The notes under the pieces were generated by a model. The model was not told the DNA's origin and searched no databases. It was given only the letters and a program-made list of their open reading frames with translations. The translations under genes and the position numbers were made by a program. This document shows positions 48,283 through 62,600 of a stretch of DNA of 64,000 nt, piece by piece; position 1 is the stretch's first letter; each line of letters begins with the position of its first letter. Source of the stretch: Tanytarsus gracilentus (taxonomy: Eukaryota; Arthropoda; Insecta; Diptera; Chironomidae); contig JAXRKN010000039.1 in assembly GCA_038502055.1 (NCBI GenBank), positions 2,108,001-2,172,000 of the forward strand, read 5' to 3'.

Positions 48283-51200
48283 CTGAGAAAGAGAAAAGTG
48301 AATAGAAAATTATTATCTTGATGCAATAAAAGCCTTTAATAAAGTTGAGCCACTGAGAAATTTTAAAAATTTTAATTTTTTTAATTTTAAAATTTAAACA
48401 ATTTCTAAAAATCAAATTTTCTGGTAAATTTTTGGCCCAGCATGATTCAGAATGAAAAGTGTCGAGAGAAAGTTTTCCGGAAAGCTTTTGAGTCATAAAT
48501 TTTGCACTCACTACTGCACACTTTCATATACACATCTTCATTTCATTATTTTAATAGTCGTGAATTGAATAAAATTATTTAATAACTTTCTCTCACTTCG
48601 TAATCGTTGTTAAAAGTTTGTTTGCACACACGTAGTTGTGAGATGATGAGGATTTTACTCCTTTTTTTTCTATTGAGATAGAAGAAGAAATGGAATAGTC
48701 CTTTATAGAACAATTCCACTGACAAGGACATTTTAAATGCGATAAAAAAAGTTTCTCTGTGGTTTGCAAGCAAGAGAGCAGAAACCACAAGAGTGTACGT
48801 TGAATTATTAAGCAGGAGAGGAAATAAAATACAGAAGAAAATTTAACTGAATTTAGAGACTGTTTTTGCAGAAAATTGGGGTCAATTTTATGAGATTAAA
48901 AAGTTTCAAATTATCCGTTAAATTTTCAAATTTAATTTCTTTAAATAAATAATGAATTTCTTGTTCACTCTAAGTCCACACCTTTAACCTTCTCAAACAA
49001 AATTTCCACAACCCCTAAATTTTTCTCATTGACCAAAAATGTCCCATCTGTACGATATAACATTCCATAAGTGCCAGCAGCATTTGAAACACAAACAAAA
49101 AATTTAAACAGAAATTAATTTTGATAAATTAAAGTTGACCGAAAACTTTCAATTCCTTGGACACACACATGGAACATTTTGAATTTATTGTTTCTCATTT
49201 TAGAAGGCAAAAAACCATAAAACCAACAAAAAAATCCTTTTGTTTGCTTTACTATCAAGGTATGGGGGAGAGGAAGCTTTTTCTCCGAAACAAATTTCAA
49301 AGCTTAGAAAGCCGAAGACAACTCATTGAGAAATTTTTTGTTCTAAAAATGAATTTTTTTGTCTTTCCGTCTATGTCCATAAATATTATAAGCCCAAGTA
49401 GATTATTTAGGATTAAATGTTCCACAAGAAAGAAGCACACATACATAAAGCACAAAGATATGCTCGCCACATGTACAAAAAAATTTCTCAAAAAATAAAG
49501 CAGAGAAAGGAAAATTTATTGTTTGTGAGAAGTAAGAGGGAGAAGGGAAAGATAATAGGCCATTGAGACATGAAGCAGAGCCACCACTTTTTCATCCAGT
49601 GAAATGAATTATGACCTTTAATGTTTTCTGTAATAATCCACAACACAAAAAAAATTAAAACAGAAGTAAATTTTTTACCGGAAAAAAATTTAACGGAAAA
49701 TTTTAAATTCGATCATAAAATTTAGAAATTCAAAAACTTCTTTCAAAAAAATCAATAAATATTTTTTAAAAAAATAATTCAAGGATTTAATTTTCTGCAT
49801 AAATCATCATCCCTTGACAATATTCAAAATCTTTTTGTCTCAAAACTTTTTTCTCCTATCCTCAGCATATTTTCTGCAACCTGCTCTCCACTCACGAAAA
49901 TCTTCCTTATTGAGGAGCAACACGAAAGGTCTTTTTCTCTCCTATTGAGTGTGTAAGAAGGCAAATCGATTTATTATTTTTGTATATGTTGCGCTTTAAT
50001 GGTGTTACACACGATGAAATATCAGGAGAAGAATAAATCAAATTGGATGTAACAGTTTTTTGTTCTTTCAACCGCACATCTTCATGCTGGGTAATAAATT
50101 CACTGATAGAGTGCTAACCATGCAACACTCACATGTTGGTTAATATTTATTTTTCTTGTCGACACACCGAAGGGAGTAGCGCCTTTGGCGAAACCAAAAT
50201 ACACACACACAAATCTCTGCTTTCTGCACAAAATTTCTCGGCTTTTCCAAATGTGCATCGGCGTGTTTACGTTCGAGGGTAAAAGCAAATAACAAAACAA
50301 GGCATTTTCATCTCGCTCCGGATCCGGTCAGCAAAAGCAACATTCGAGGCAGTAAAAAAGTTTGCTGCTTTTCCGGTTGTTCTCCTCTGGGATCGGCAGA
50401 CATAAAGCATGAAGCGAGATAACCCGAAAAATGAGAATTTTTGGATATAAGCGCTCCGAGCCATGAATCCAATATCTAATTTAATGATAGTTCTCTCATT
50501 CGCTCACATTTTCAATCTTTTTCCGATTGTGACAATCTCTCGAGGATTGTGAGAGCATATTTTGATTTTTTGAGGGTTAAATTATGATTTATAATAAATT
50601 TTTTTGTTCCGTTCAAAAAATAATTTTGTTAATATTTATTAAAGCCTCACATGAATAAATGAACACACAATAACGTAAAGTGGATGATTTATTGAACATC
50701 GTTTAAGGATCAGATTTGAGATATGAATTGGACATGCTTTAGTGAGATGAATGGAGAATTTTTCCCATTTTATCTTTAAGTGACGAGAAATCAATGTGAA
50801 AGAAAAATATTTTGTCGTAAAATGTGTCTCCGATCCATTAAACTTTGAACTTCATCATTTTTTTGCTTCATCATCGTCGAAGTCATATTGAGTCGATCGT
50901 AATTGAATTCAATGTTCATCTCAATGTGAAATTTCTGTCCTGAATGTGTTCCGAAGTCCATTTGGTTGTGCTCTGAATATTCAAAGAGTTGAGAAAGGAA
51001 ATCGAACAGAAAGTAGAAAAGAGATTGTTGAACATGATTGAATGGACATTCAAACGAGGGAAAATTTCAATTTCATAAAAAGAGTTTTTCTCTTTCAACT
51101 GCATATGCTACACACTCGATGAGCACTTCTTACGGGAGTGGAGAGAATAACATTGAGGCAATTTACAAAAGCACATTTTTCATTCTTGTGTCTGCATGGA

Positions 51201-54200
51201 GTGAGGAAGATATGCAATATTTGAAAAGCTCTTTCTCATGCATTTTTCTAACAAGGTGTGAACAAAAAATTAAAATTTTAATTTTTAAGGAAAAATTTAA
51301 ATTTTTAAATCTTAAAAAAATTAATTTAAATTCCATGACAATGTTGAGAACTTCCAAAACTTTAACGACCAAGAATGGAGTGTAAGTGAAGTCACATACA
51401 GTAGATAAATTTCACTTAACATCTCCGAACAAACTACGTGCAATCTTCTCCATTGCATATTTTGTGTGTGAGAACACTCCTCTCAAAAGAAATGTGTTAT
51501 GTATGCAAAATTTCGATCTGTTAAAGCATATTTTTTTCTTGAAAATTCCATGTGCGAGTTTTTTTGTTAGTTCTGATTGTCGATTGCTTTTTGTACTTTA
51601 TATTGAAAGTTTTGAGAGAAAAGCTTTCAAAAAAATTGAGATGGTAAAAATTTAATTCAATTTCTTCAAAAAATATATAGACCCGATTATTTTTATAAAT
51701 TCCTAATATTTTTAGAACTTAATTTTCCCATCAACTCTATAAAAATTCCTTACAGCATTCCTCATGTATGTTCATGCAGATATTTTACATATTTACACAC
51801 CAAGCAATAGAGAGATCATCATGATGATGTTGGTTTCATGGTGAGTTGTAAACTTTATTATCCGCAGAGAATTTATCTCACAAACAATAAAATGAGAAAC
51901 CCTCAAAAATTTTCTCGAAGGTTTACTTTACAATTGGGGTTTTGGAGGTAGAATTTGAATGTTTAATTGCATTGCTAAAATGCACATTCCGCAACGTAAG
52001 TAAACTTTTTGATTAAAACATTTACATAAAGTGTTTGAGTTGGATGTGGGTGGATAGCAAAAGTCTAATGGAATTTTATAATAAAATCATCATAGTTTTG
52101 GACTTTCTTTCATGCACAGTATCACAACTAACTGAGAGAGAAGCGTGCGGTTGGTTGTTTGTCAAGAAATTATTCCTTAAAAGTTGAAATTTAACTTGAA
52201 TAAATTTTTCCTTGTTTTTAAACTTTTAAAGTTCAGTCCTTGGTTTTTTCTTGAAAATTTTAAATTTATTTTACACTAAATTATTTCACAACAAGATTTT
52301 GCTTTTAACAAATCATTTCTGCCTTAAGAGATTTTCTTAATAAATGTCAAAATTAAATGTTAAAACTTCCTCATCAGTAAATTAAAAATTATTTCTTAAA
52401 TTCATTAATTTATAATTATTTAATCACATTTTGATTCGAGGGTTGGTCATAAAAAGCCACATAAACGTTCCCATATTGCTTTGAAGTTGAACATCGGTTT
52501 CGTGTGGTTTACCACAAATTCAACATGTACCCTGAAGGTAATGCCAACATGTGCTCTCAAACACCTTTGATTTTAATTAAGTGGGTAGAAAAGTTATTTT
52601 TCCCATTAAGTTGATTAAAATTAGAAGTTTTTAAAAAATTATTACACAAAATTATCTGTCTACAGATTTTAAAGTTTTTTATGTAAATTTAAATTTTTTC
52701 TCTAATTTTTATAAATAGTCATTGAATTTTTAAAGCTTTCTTAAATATTCCAAAACTTTTAAAGCTTTAAAATCTCGTTAAACGTTCACAGTCGATATCA
52801 CCCTTTCTTTAAAAAAATCCATAAATCTGACGTTAAACTTTGATCAAATCTCTCACCCGAGAAAAAACTTTCCCAACCGACTCTTATCAGTAAAACACTT
52901 CCTCTTCTCCTCAAAGACATTAAAAAATCTCATTCGAGTCATTTTTGTCGCATTTCTCGCACTAAATTAATTTATCAAAATTTCGCTTTTGTTTTTATGG
53001 CATTATAATGAATATAAAGATTCAGCCATTTTTATGGGCTCGCAAAATGTGCAGAAGAACCATAAAATGTTGGTATGTTTGTGTGAATAAGCGAGGGAGG
53101 ATGAAAAAAATGATTGAATCACAGAGTCGCAATTAATTTCCTCCGTAATTCATTATCTATCCATCTCACTCACTTTTATCGACCCATTTAAAGAGGCGAG
53201 GATGGAAAAGAGAGTTTTAACATGAACTCAAATTGACAAGGGTTGGAAATTTATTATTTTTTTATAAATATTTTAATATTTTTTTTAAAAAATCATAAAT
53301 TTTGCTTAAAATTTATTTCAAGTTGCCCATTTTTATCTCTCAGACTTTTAACATAATATTAAGGAAAATGTTGCACATCCATCATCCATTCTTCGCCGAG
53401 TCTTTGACATTATGATGTATAAGATGATGTTCATGAGCATACGAAAAAGAGGAAAAAGGCGATGATAAATGTAACACACATAAACACTGTGCCTCGTTAA
53501 TTAGACATTCTACCTCCATCCACTCACACCGGTCGCTCTCTCACTCTCATTTCTACATGCGGTAAATGCAGCAAACAAATCAACTTCGCTGCCAGTGAAG
53601 CGCAATTCACTTCCTCTACGAGAGTTCGAAAGGATGTCAGTGCTTTTTTTTTAATTTTCCGACATTTTTTTCCTCTCTCTATAAAACTGTGAGCATTTAT
53701 GACGGCACAAAATTAATTAGTGCGAGAAATGAATGCAGAAGAGAGCAGGTGAAAAAATAAATTTGCACAAAATTATGGTGGTTATGAAAAAAAAAATTGT
53801 TCATGCAATGACGAAATTCTCCAACTGTAAACTTAATTAAAAATATATACGAAAGGTTTAATCTGAGTTGAGCATAAAATGAACGAATATAAACATGATA
53901 AGTGAGAGCGAACGTGGAATTTTATTTGATTTATTTTGTGTAGTGTGAACTTGAAATAAAATCTTTATAAATTCATATCTTAAAACTCTTTTATATCCAA
54001 CCATAAAAATTCCGTAAAAAACCTCACTTTTATCAGCTTTTTCCTCACAACCCCTTGAGCAATCTTAATTTACTTTAATCCATTTAACTACACGACAAAT
54101 GAGACACATTCAGCCAGAGAATGAAAAGAATGCCATCAAACATAACTTTTTTAATGTCATCAACCGCAGCGATGTTGACAGAACATTATTTTGCTCACAC

Positions 54201-55251
54201 ATGAAATTAAATTTTATAAAAAAATGTATAAACTCAAAAAATACATTAAAACTCAGCTTTCTCAACGCGATACTTAAAAATCTCATTTAGCGATCCCTTT
54301 TTACGGCGCTACACAAAACCATTTTTGTGCTTGTCGACGGAAGGAAATTGAATGTACGACGGTGTGTGGCACGACGAGAGGGAAAATGAAGAAGAAAAGA
54401 AAGTTCTTAAAAGTTCTATTGGGCGTAAAAAATTTATATAATCACACAAAAAAGTTTTTCTCGTAAAGGGTCGACATGGTGTTGATCTCTTTTTCATGCT
54501 TTCTTGCCTCTTTCGAGCTCTGCAGGGATTTTTTTTGAAAACCATTTTTCATGATGGTGTTTTCATTTTAAAGTTGGCTTTTAAAATTTGCTAATGTGCC
54601 TTTAAATGAGTTGCCAAATGATGTATGTATATGGAGAGGTGTTCCGTGGGTTGCTTTTCATATCAAATGATGATCACTTATTAAATGGAATATTAAACAT
54701 GCCACAAAGGAGACAGATTTTAACGTAATTTGAGGGATGAAATTAAGCATGTGATGAGGAAAAGGTATGGAAGCTTTTTAGGTCTGGAAAGGTCACCAAA
54801 CCCACTTATGTCCATCCCTTGTTCAAATTTATGAACCGAAAAACACATACTGCAAAGCTGAAGGTGAGTAAAGGGTTGTTAAAGATTAAGATCTCGACAC
54901 ATTTAAGCCCAAATGCCTAACGAACCCTTTTCTCTCACAAACACGAAAATTCTCTAAAACTTTCATTACATCTCCGACAATTTCTCACACACGCACATAC
55001 GTGGAAGTGATTTTAACGTAATTAAATTAAATAATTTATTCGAGAAAGGTGTTTTTGGGTTTGCCTATGCCGAAAATTCACTCATTGACGATGAATTATG
55101 ACACAATCGAGAGATGTGTGTGTACCCTCACGGGCAAAAACTGAAACTAGAAATGGCTTCAATATTTGATAAGTATTGATTTTTAGAGAGATATTTTGAA
55201 AGCTGTGTGTACATGAGAGCGAGTGTGGCTACTGAATAAACACTCAAATCT

Positions 55252-55357
55252 CAAGGGATGGACAAACTAAAATTATCAAATAATTTTAAATAATTAAACG
55301 GTTTTTCATTAAAAATAAATCAAATTTTTTAAAAAAATCCTATAATTTCATCCCTTG
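55252..55357. repeat. AT-rich foldback element (CAAGGGATGG variant)
   Basis: Left end CAAGGGATGGACA, right end TTTCATCCCTTG, 106 bp. The two ends share the same G-to-A variant, as expected if they diverged as one element. Confidence 0.65.
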
Positions 55358-55762
55358 AATATCTCGACTGTATTTTCCATTCGAGTGAATGTGAGACAAA
55401 AACCAAAAAGGCCCAAAAGCAAATGAAAATAAATTTATGACACGCCAGACAACAAACATGGTTCTCTCTCTCACCCTCACTTTAGGAATTTTTTGTTTAC
55501 TAAAAATAATTTATTCATTGTTATGTGACATGGAAAGGGTTGTGTCTAGCTATGTTCATGATTTTTTTACACAAATTGCATCAATTTAAAAATTCTTCAT
55601 TTTCATGAATTTTATGTGACGAAACTTGAGTGGGAGAATTTTCACACGACATCATGCGGCTTTGACTGCATCGTAAACATTAAACTTTATTATAACTAAT
55701 TTTTAGGCGCTGGGCGAGAAAACTACATAAAATTTATCTTCACTCTCTCTATGAGTGTTATT

Positions 55763-55763
55763 A

Positions 55764-55840
<77 letters not shown>

Positions 55841-55964
55841 TTTTTTATTTTTTTTTTATTTTTTTTTTTTTTTTTTTTTAAATTTTATTTTTTTTTTGTT
55901 TTTTTTTAAAGTTTTAATTTTTTATTATTTTTTGTTTTTTTTTAAATTTTATTTGTGTAAATTA

Positions 55965-56001
<37 letters not shown>

Positions 56002-56039
56002 TTTTTTTTTTTATTTTTTTTTTTATAATAATTTTTTAT
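55763..56039. repeat. Poly-T tract, about 280 bp
   Basis: Nearly pure T on the plus strand with scattered A and a rare G. It generates a false poly-Phe open frame. It may be a real expanded tract, an old poly(A) tail of an inverted retrocopy, or a sequencing or assembly artefact; the sequence alone does not decide. Confidence 0.9.
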
Positions 56040-56913
56040 GCTTTTATTCTCAAAATTTATTTTTAAAATTCTTTGTTGGCTAACTTGTATAAGTTCACTT
56101 TATGTGAAATGTCGAAGTGTTTGTTTTCTCCCCCCGTTGGTGATCTCTCTGCCGTAGTTCTTTGAGACGAGTGTTATGGTCATAAAAATTATGATGACAT
56201 TCAATAATAATTTTGTCATCATGGACTTGAGTGACCATCAAAAAACGGAAGGCAATGCTGAAAGTTTGTAAACCGTAAATTTTTTGAGAATGAACTTTAA
56301 ATATTTACAGACCTTAAAATTTTAATCTGAATTAACTTTTTCGAAGCATCCTTGAAAAGTTTAATTTTTCTCGACGTCAAACTCGATCAAAAATTTCATT
56401 CCAAATTGATGCAAATATTTTTCATAACTTTACATCCTTGTTGACTATAAATTTACACCCATATCTCGACTATGCTGAAACTAATGGTACATGATGGATC
56501 ATGTTGCTTGTCTAACCCTTTCTCGCTTCATTAAATACTTTGATACTCTCGTTTTAAAATGATTTTCACACAAATTGTTGCTAGCTTAACAATTTTTCAT
56601 TCATCCTCTCATAAATTACACCGCCGCGGCAAATGAGGAAATCTTATAAGATTGCGAGTGTGTGTTTTTAGGGTCTTTAAACAATTTAGCGCTTATTTTT
56701 AGATGAAAGGGCGAAAGGTTTTGTTGCATGATTTATGTGGCACGAGAAAAATGATAAATTATCACTTTAGAAAATTTTTCAATGAAGCCTTTCTTCGACA
56801 TGTTTTTGTGAGCTCACTGCATGATACACACAATAAATATTTCTTCCTTCGACAACCGCACACACACACCATATCTCTCTTGACTATCATATCTAGGCAT
56901 CGTATTGTTGACT

Positions 56914-57004
56914 GTAGGAGTGGAAACTGAGTTTAATTTAAAATTATATTTAAAATTTTATATTTTTGATTTTAAGAAATTTTACATCAAAGTGTCCACC
57001 CCTC
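56914..57004. repeat. AT-rich foldback element, diverged
   Basis: Left end GTAGGAGTGGAAAC, right end GTGTCCACCCCTCG, about 91 bp with an AT-only core. Ends are imperfect. Confidence 0.5.
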
Positions 57005-59600
57005 GAAAATTATCGTGTTCATATAGATAGATTGCGTGCGATGAGGCAAAATTTTCATTTCGACACAAACCAAAATATATGCACGAAGTGAAAGCTGCTG
57101 AGAGGATGTGTATATGCGTTCATGTTGCCTCTCACACGAGGAGCTACTTCATGCTCTAGCGAGATCAATATTTATTGAAACGAAATTTAATAAAATGTAG
57201 ATTTTTCGCTCATCTCGTTATGCAAAAAAAAGAGATTTTTTGTGCCGAAAAAATATTGAGAAAAGATGAGCGTGTGAGGCAAACAAAAAGATTGTAAACA
57301 GCATGAGAACAAGGGGTGGAAACTGTTGAAGTTAAATTTTAAATCATTAATTAAATGTTAAAATATTATTCAAAAAAATTTAATTTAAATCTCTCATACG
57401 TTGATCAAAAATTTCATCGCTTTTTTAATAGAACAGAAAGCATTTTATATTTGACTACAATGAAAATGAAGGAAGCGCTCGAAAAATAAAACTTAATAAG
57501 AGCTGAACGACGTTCATTCAATATGAGTTAAATAAATATATTCGTATGATCATATATTTAAATACACACAGCTAGCACAGACACTGCTCGCAAATGCATA
57601 TAGAAGAGTTTTTATCCTGAAAGCGAGAGGAAAAAAAGTTTTTGCCGCTCTCTCAATAAATTGCATATAAAATGAAACAATTTTATGAATTATTGCATGA
57701 AGCCTCTGAACGAAAAACGAATCTCAGCCTTTGAATTCAACTTTCTCTTGATGATTTTCATGTTTCATGTGAGCAGAGCAAAAAGGATTTTTTCACACAT
57801 GAAATAAATTTTAAATTTTTCATCTCTAAGATCCACAAAAAAAATCATACAGCAATTGTTATATGAAGAGTTGAAAATTATACTTAGTGAATCTCATTAA
57901 GTGATTTTATACGAGAGTGAATTTTGAGTGTCATTGTGAGTTTTGTAATACATTTTCAGAAAAACTATAATTAAATTCTTTAATGAAAAAATCTCTTTAA
58001 ATTTTTTGAAATTATTAAATTTTTTCATAAACTGCTCTTTTAAAATTTTCCCGTGAAATCTCTCAATTGCATTCAAACGTTTCCAATTAAAAAAATCCCT
58101 CTTTTCTCTGTATTTAAAACAAAAGCTCTTTTCACTTCCTCGAATTACTCTACATACGCTCTCGCGCCCTCTTTTAACAGCAATTGCGGGAAAACAATCG
58201 AAATTAATCCACAATGGAGAATTTTCTGATGTTAACTCACCTAGAAAGAGAAAAAGAGAAAAAAGTATGAATGAAAGTGCACTTTTTAGGGTTGTGAAAA
58301 ATGAAATCAGAAAAATTTAATAGGAAATTTATAAATTTAATTTTAAATTTTTCTATGTTAAATAAATAATCCATGTAAAATTTCCTGTTGCGAAAGAATT
58401 TTTTTCGAGTTTGACACGATGAACAAAAAATAGAATTAAGTAATGCATAAAAAAGTCTCAGATGGTGTCCAATAGCCAGAGGTTAATCAAGTGTTCACCA
58501 AAAAAGAAGCGTTGAAACGTAAATAAAAAAATTCCGCAATGAGAATACACAAAAAAATTGAAAATTGTCCTCGAGAAGAAAGAAAAAACTTTTACCATTA
58601 GTCGAAAGCTGAAACATTCGAGAGTCGATTTTCATTTAAACAATTTTTGAACATAAACGAAAAAAGAAAAGGAATGAGAAAATAGAAGCCAATTGACAAT
58701 GAACAATTGCCAATTGCAGATATTTTTTTCCTGTCTCGAGTGTACAACCGAAAGGAAGGAAAAAATAATTCAGCAGGACATGGGAAATGTTTGATGTTCG
58801 TTTTTCTTCTAAATTGAATTGAATTGCCATTTTCTATGTGGTGCTTTTTTCAGCTCCTATGAATGTCTCATGCTGCTGTTCTTCACACAAAGTGAATAGA
58901 CAGCATCCCGAGTACACAATTCGTAGATGAAAATTCGCTTTATTGATTTAAACACAAACTAGGGCTGATGAATGGAAATTTATTTAAATAGTGTCTTTTG
59001 AATGTCCTTCAAACCCTTTTTAAATCCACCGAGACCACATGTGGGATTAGAAAAATTTCATCAAACCCAAATTAAACTTTAAAACAAGCCATTTTCATTT
59101 CCTCTATAAAGTTCCATGTGGAATTTCAACTAAAGACCAAACATCGACTGTTAAACCAAATGCTGGTTGGAACTAGAAAAAAGCATAGCCCGAGATGTAA
59201 TAAAATTCCGCTAGATCCATTCAATTTCCCTCTCTTTTTTTTGCGCTCTCGCTGCAACCCAAAAATCCATTTTCATGTGAAGCTTATAGTTGGATATAAA
59301 GAATCATTTCAGTCGTTGTTTGCGCTCACATACACACATTTAACAACAATGTTATTCTTGGCAATATCATTGACAAATGGTATTTGAGGGTTGAAGCTTA
59401 AATTACTTTCAAAGGATGTAAAAATTTCCTTCTGCCATGTTAGAGAAAAGCTGCGTTAATTATCAAAATCAATTAATCATATTGTTGTAATTAATTAAGC
59501 TGTCTGAACAATTATTTCAATCTCAGGGAAAATATAATCGAAATAGAATTTAATGGGCTTATAGTGAAGAAAAAGAGTGAGATTATAATGTGAAAGTGAG

Positions 59601-59691
59601 CAAGGGGTGAAAATTTTTTATAATTATTTTTATGTAATTTTAATTCAAATTAATTTGTGTGAATTAATAAAAACAATATTTCCACCCCTTG
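59601..59691. repeat. AT-rich foldback element (CAAGGGGTGG family)
   Basis: Left end CAAGGGGTGAAAA, right end TTTCCACCCCTTG, 91 bp, AT-rich core. No target duplication is obvious. Confidence 0.65.
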
Positions 59692-62600
59692 TATCCTTAA
59701 TTGGTTAACAAGAATGAATTAAATACAACAACGCCAATAAACTCTCTCTTCCTCAATGGAATGCTTCTGAGATAATTAATTCCAACCGCACGAGAGAGAA
59801 AAAAGATGAAAATCAATCTTATCATTGAACTCAACCACAAACACACAACTAGAAATCTATGCCATCATTTGATGTCGATAAGGGAAATGAAACATTAATT
59901 ATTCGTATGCGCATCGCTTGATAAGAGTGGAAAGAGAGACTTTTATGAACGACCATTGTCATCATCATTATTTTCTATTACCATTATTAACATTGTCAAC
60001 ATGCGCGTGGTATGGAGTGAAAAAGGAATTTCTAGGATTTTTTGCTTGCACTCGAAAAATAAAATCTTGGTGAGACAAGTTTATGGGAATGTTTAGCGTG
60101 ACGTGAGCACTTAAACAAACGCAAGGGAAGAAATTAAAAAAGTTTAAAAATTTGAGCGAATTTATTGCAAAAAGCTTTAAAATTTATCAAATACCAAAAA
60201 GACTCACTTAAAAATTCCTACAATAATTTCTCAAGTATTTTTCAACTACCGCAAATTGCACATACTTTGCTTGCTTTTGCACACAAATTAGATCCATTCA
60301 ATTCTATTCATCGTTGAGTCGCAGAGAAGGAATGAAGTTGTTGCATCATAAAGAAAATGCTGAATACCTCACGAGAGAGGAGAAGATGGAAGAAAAATTG
60401 TTCCACTTCATGATTTACGTAAAATATTGTTAAGTGGAATTCTTCTAGTTCCATTGCGAGAAAGCAATCATGAAAATGGGTTGAGGTAATCAAGGGATGG
60501 CCATCAAGAAATTTTTTAAATTTTATTTTTCGAATACAAAATTACCGAAAGATAATTTTGAAAACTCACTAAAATGTCCATCTCAATTCCTTTCCACACA
60601 GTAACAGCAAAAATAAATCTCATCATTTCCCTCACAGACATCACGCAATGTGAGAATTAGGTCTCGTTTCCAATTCATTTTTTTGTTCTCCGCCCATCTC
60701 ATAACATTTGTGAGAGTTGTAAGTGGTGGACATTGGAGTGGGGGAAAGCAAGTGGCAGCAAGGAAGAAAAGCAATTTAATTTTTTCTCTTTCCTTAATCC
60801 ACTTCACAAGGATGAGAGAAAAAAAGGTTTACAAGCTGATGGAATGATAAACTTTTCATCTCCACACACCACTTTCGCATTCACAACATTCTTGGATGTT
60901 TAAACACGCAGTTGGCGAGTGAGTTCAAGTGTGGCGAAGGAAGAAAGTCTTAATCGTAAAAAATCAAATATGTTTTCAGCTTTGAAGATGAAAGTTTTTA
61001 ATTTACCTCGAGTGTAATAGTTAAAAAATTATTAATAATAAATTCTAAAAATTTATCCAAAAACTTGAAGTTCAACAACTCCGCTCATAAATAAACCAGA
61101 TTGTCCAATCCACAGAGCACTCTCAATTCCATCAACACACCACAGAAGTAACAGCATCACCGACAACATTGAACGAAAGCAGCACGAAAAGTGTTTGCGG
61201 AAAGTAGTGCAACTTGCTGTGTATTTAGTTCATTTTATTTTCCTTCTCTCCAACCCCCTTAACGAAGCCAGTTACAAACTACATCCATCAACTATGCATG
61301 AAGGATAAACTCTCGTGTACCATACTGAAAATTGTCTCATTTCGTCATCATACAACAAGCACAAGTGGTGTGTCGTTCTTCGTTGGGTGGTTGGAAAGGT
61401 AAATGTAAAATAAACCTGAATAAATAAAATTAAAAATTCCATTTCGAAATGTGGTTGAAGTTCTTTCCCCTCTTGATGCATACTGACAGGTTAATGGAGG
61501 CTTTATGCGGTTGAGAGAAAAACATGAAATTTTTTCGGATTCGTTTAATTAACTTTAATTGCATTCACACATACATCCACATATTCAGATGCATTTCAAT
61601 TATTCACAGTCTCCTCCATCATTAAACACATCGCACATTACCATAATGTATTGCCATAACTTTTCCTATAAGACATGTGCGGTGTATGTGTGTGCACAAT
61701 GTTTATGGTCTGAGCTATAAATTTTCTCAACATTGAAACATAATCGCACAATAATATTCATTGGTTTGTTATCGTTGACATTGTCATGAAATATTTCTTG
61801 CTATGTTGAAGCTGCTGTTGCGTGAAGTAGTGACATACATGAGAGAATAATAAATGGATAAAAAAATAAAATTCAAAAACTTGAATTTTCCGTTAAATTG
61901 AAAAAAAATATAGTTAACCTCAACACTTTATATCCACCCTCAAGTCCCAATTCAATAACTTTGCCATGTTGAAAAGGAGAGCAAATAAATCTCATCCGAG
62001 GATCGTACAAAATGTTGCACATGAGGCTCGACAACAATTTTTTCTCTCACTGTGTCTCATTAAAGGCGAACATTGCTTTCAGCACATGCCATCAGTTGAC
62101 ATCATTTCACTTTATATTGCCACTTATTAACATCGTCGCTGTTCACAGTATGTCGCAATCTTTAAACTTTATTTTTAAATACGTCAATGGCAACACTTGA
62201 GGATTTTTAATGAACCTTCTGAATGTGTGTGAGCCTTCTCTTGACATGGATATGCGGATTGATGGAAAATTGTGCATAATCATTCATCTAGTTGAGTAGA
62301 ATCAATAAAAAAAGCTCATTAAGGGTTAAAAAAATTTAAGCTCTAATTAAAAATTTCCATTGCGGTTGGACTCAATATTTACAAAGCACTCACCGCTGAT
62401 ATTGAAAACAAAACTGACCATTTAAAAAAATATATATTTTTCATATCATTGCGGTTATTGTTATTTAATCATTAAATGCTTTATGTTGAGCGCTCTCACG
62501 CTGCTTTTAATATCTCATCTTTTACTCATTTAGCCTCATATGATTGTGTATACGATCGTATTTATTGTTGTTATTTTTTTCACGAGTGGTTCCCATACAA

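Noticed and set aside
55755..56066. 103-residue open frame, almost all Phe
   Set aside because: It is the translation of the poly-T tract.
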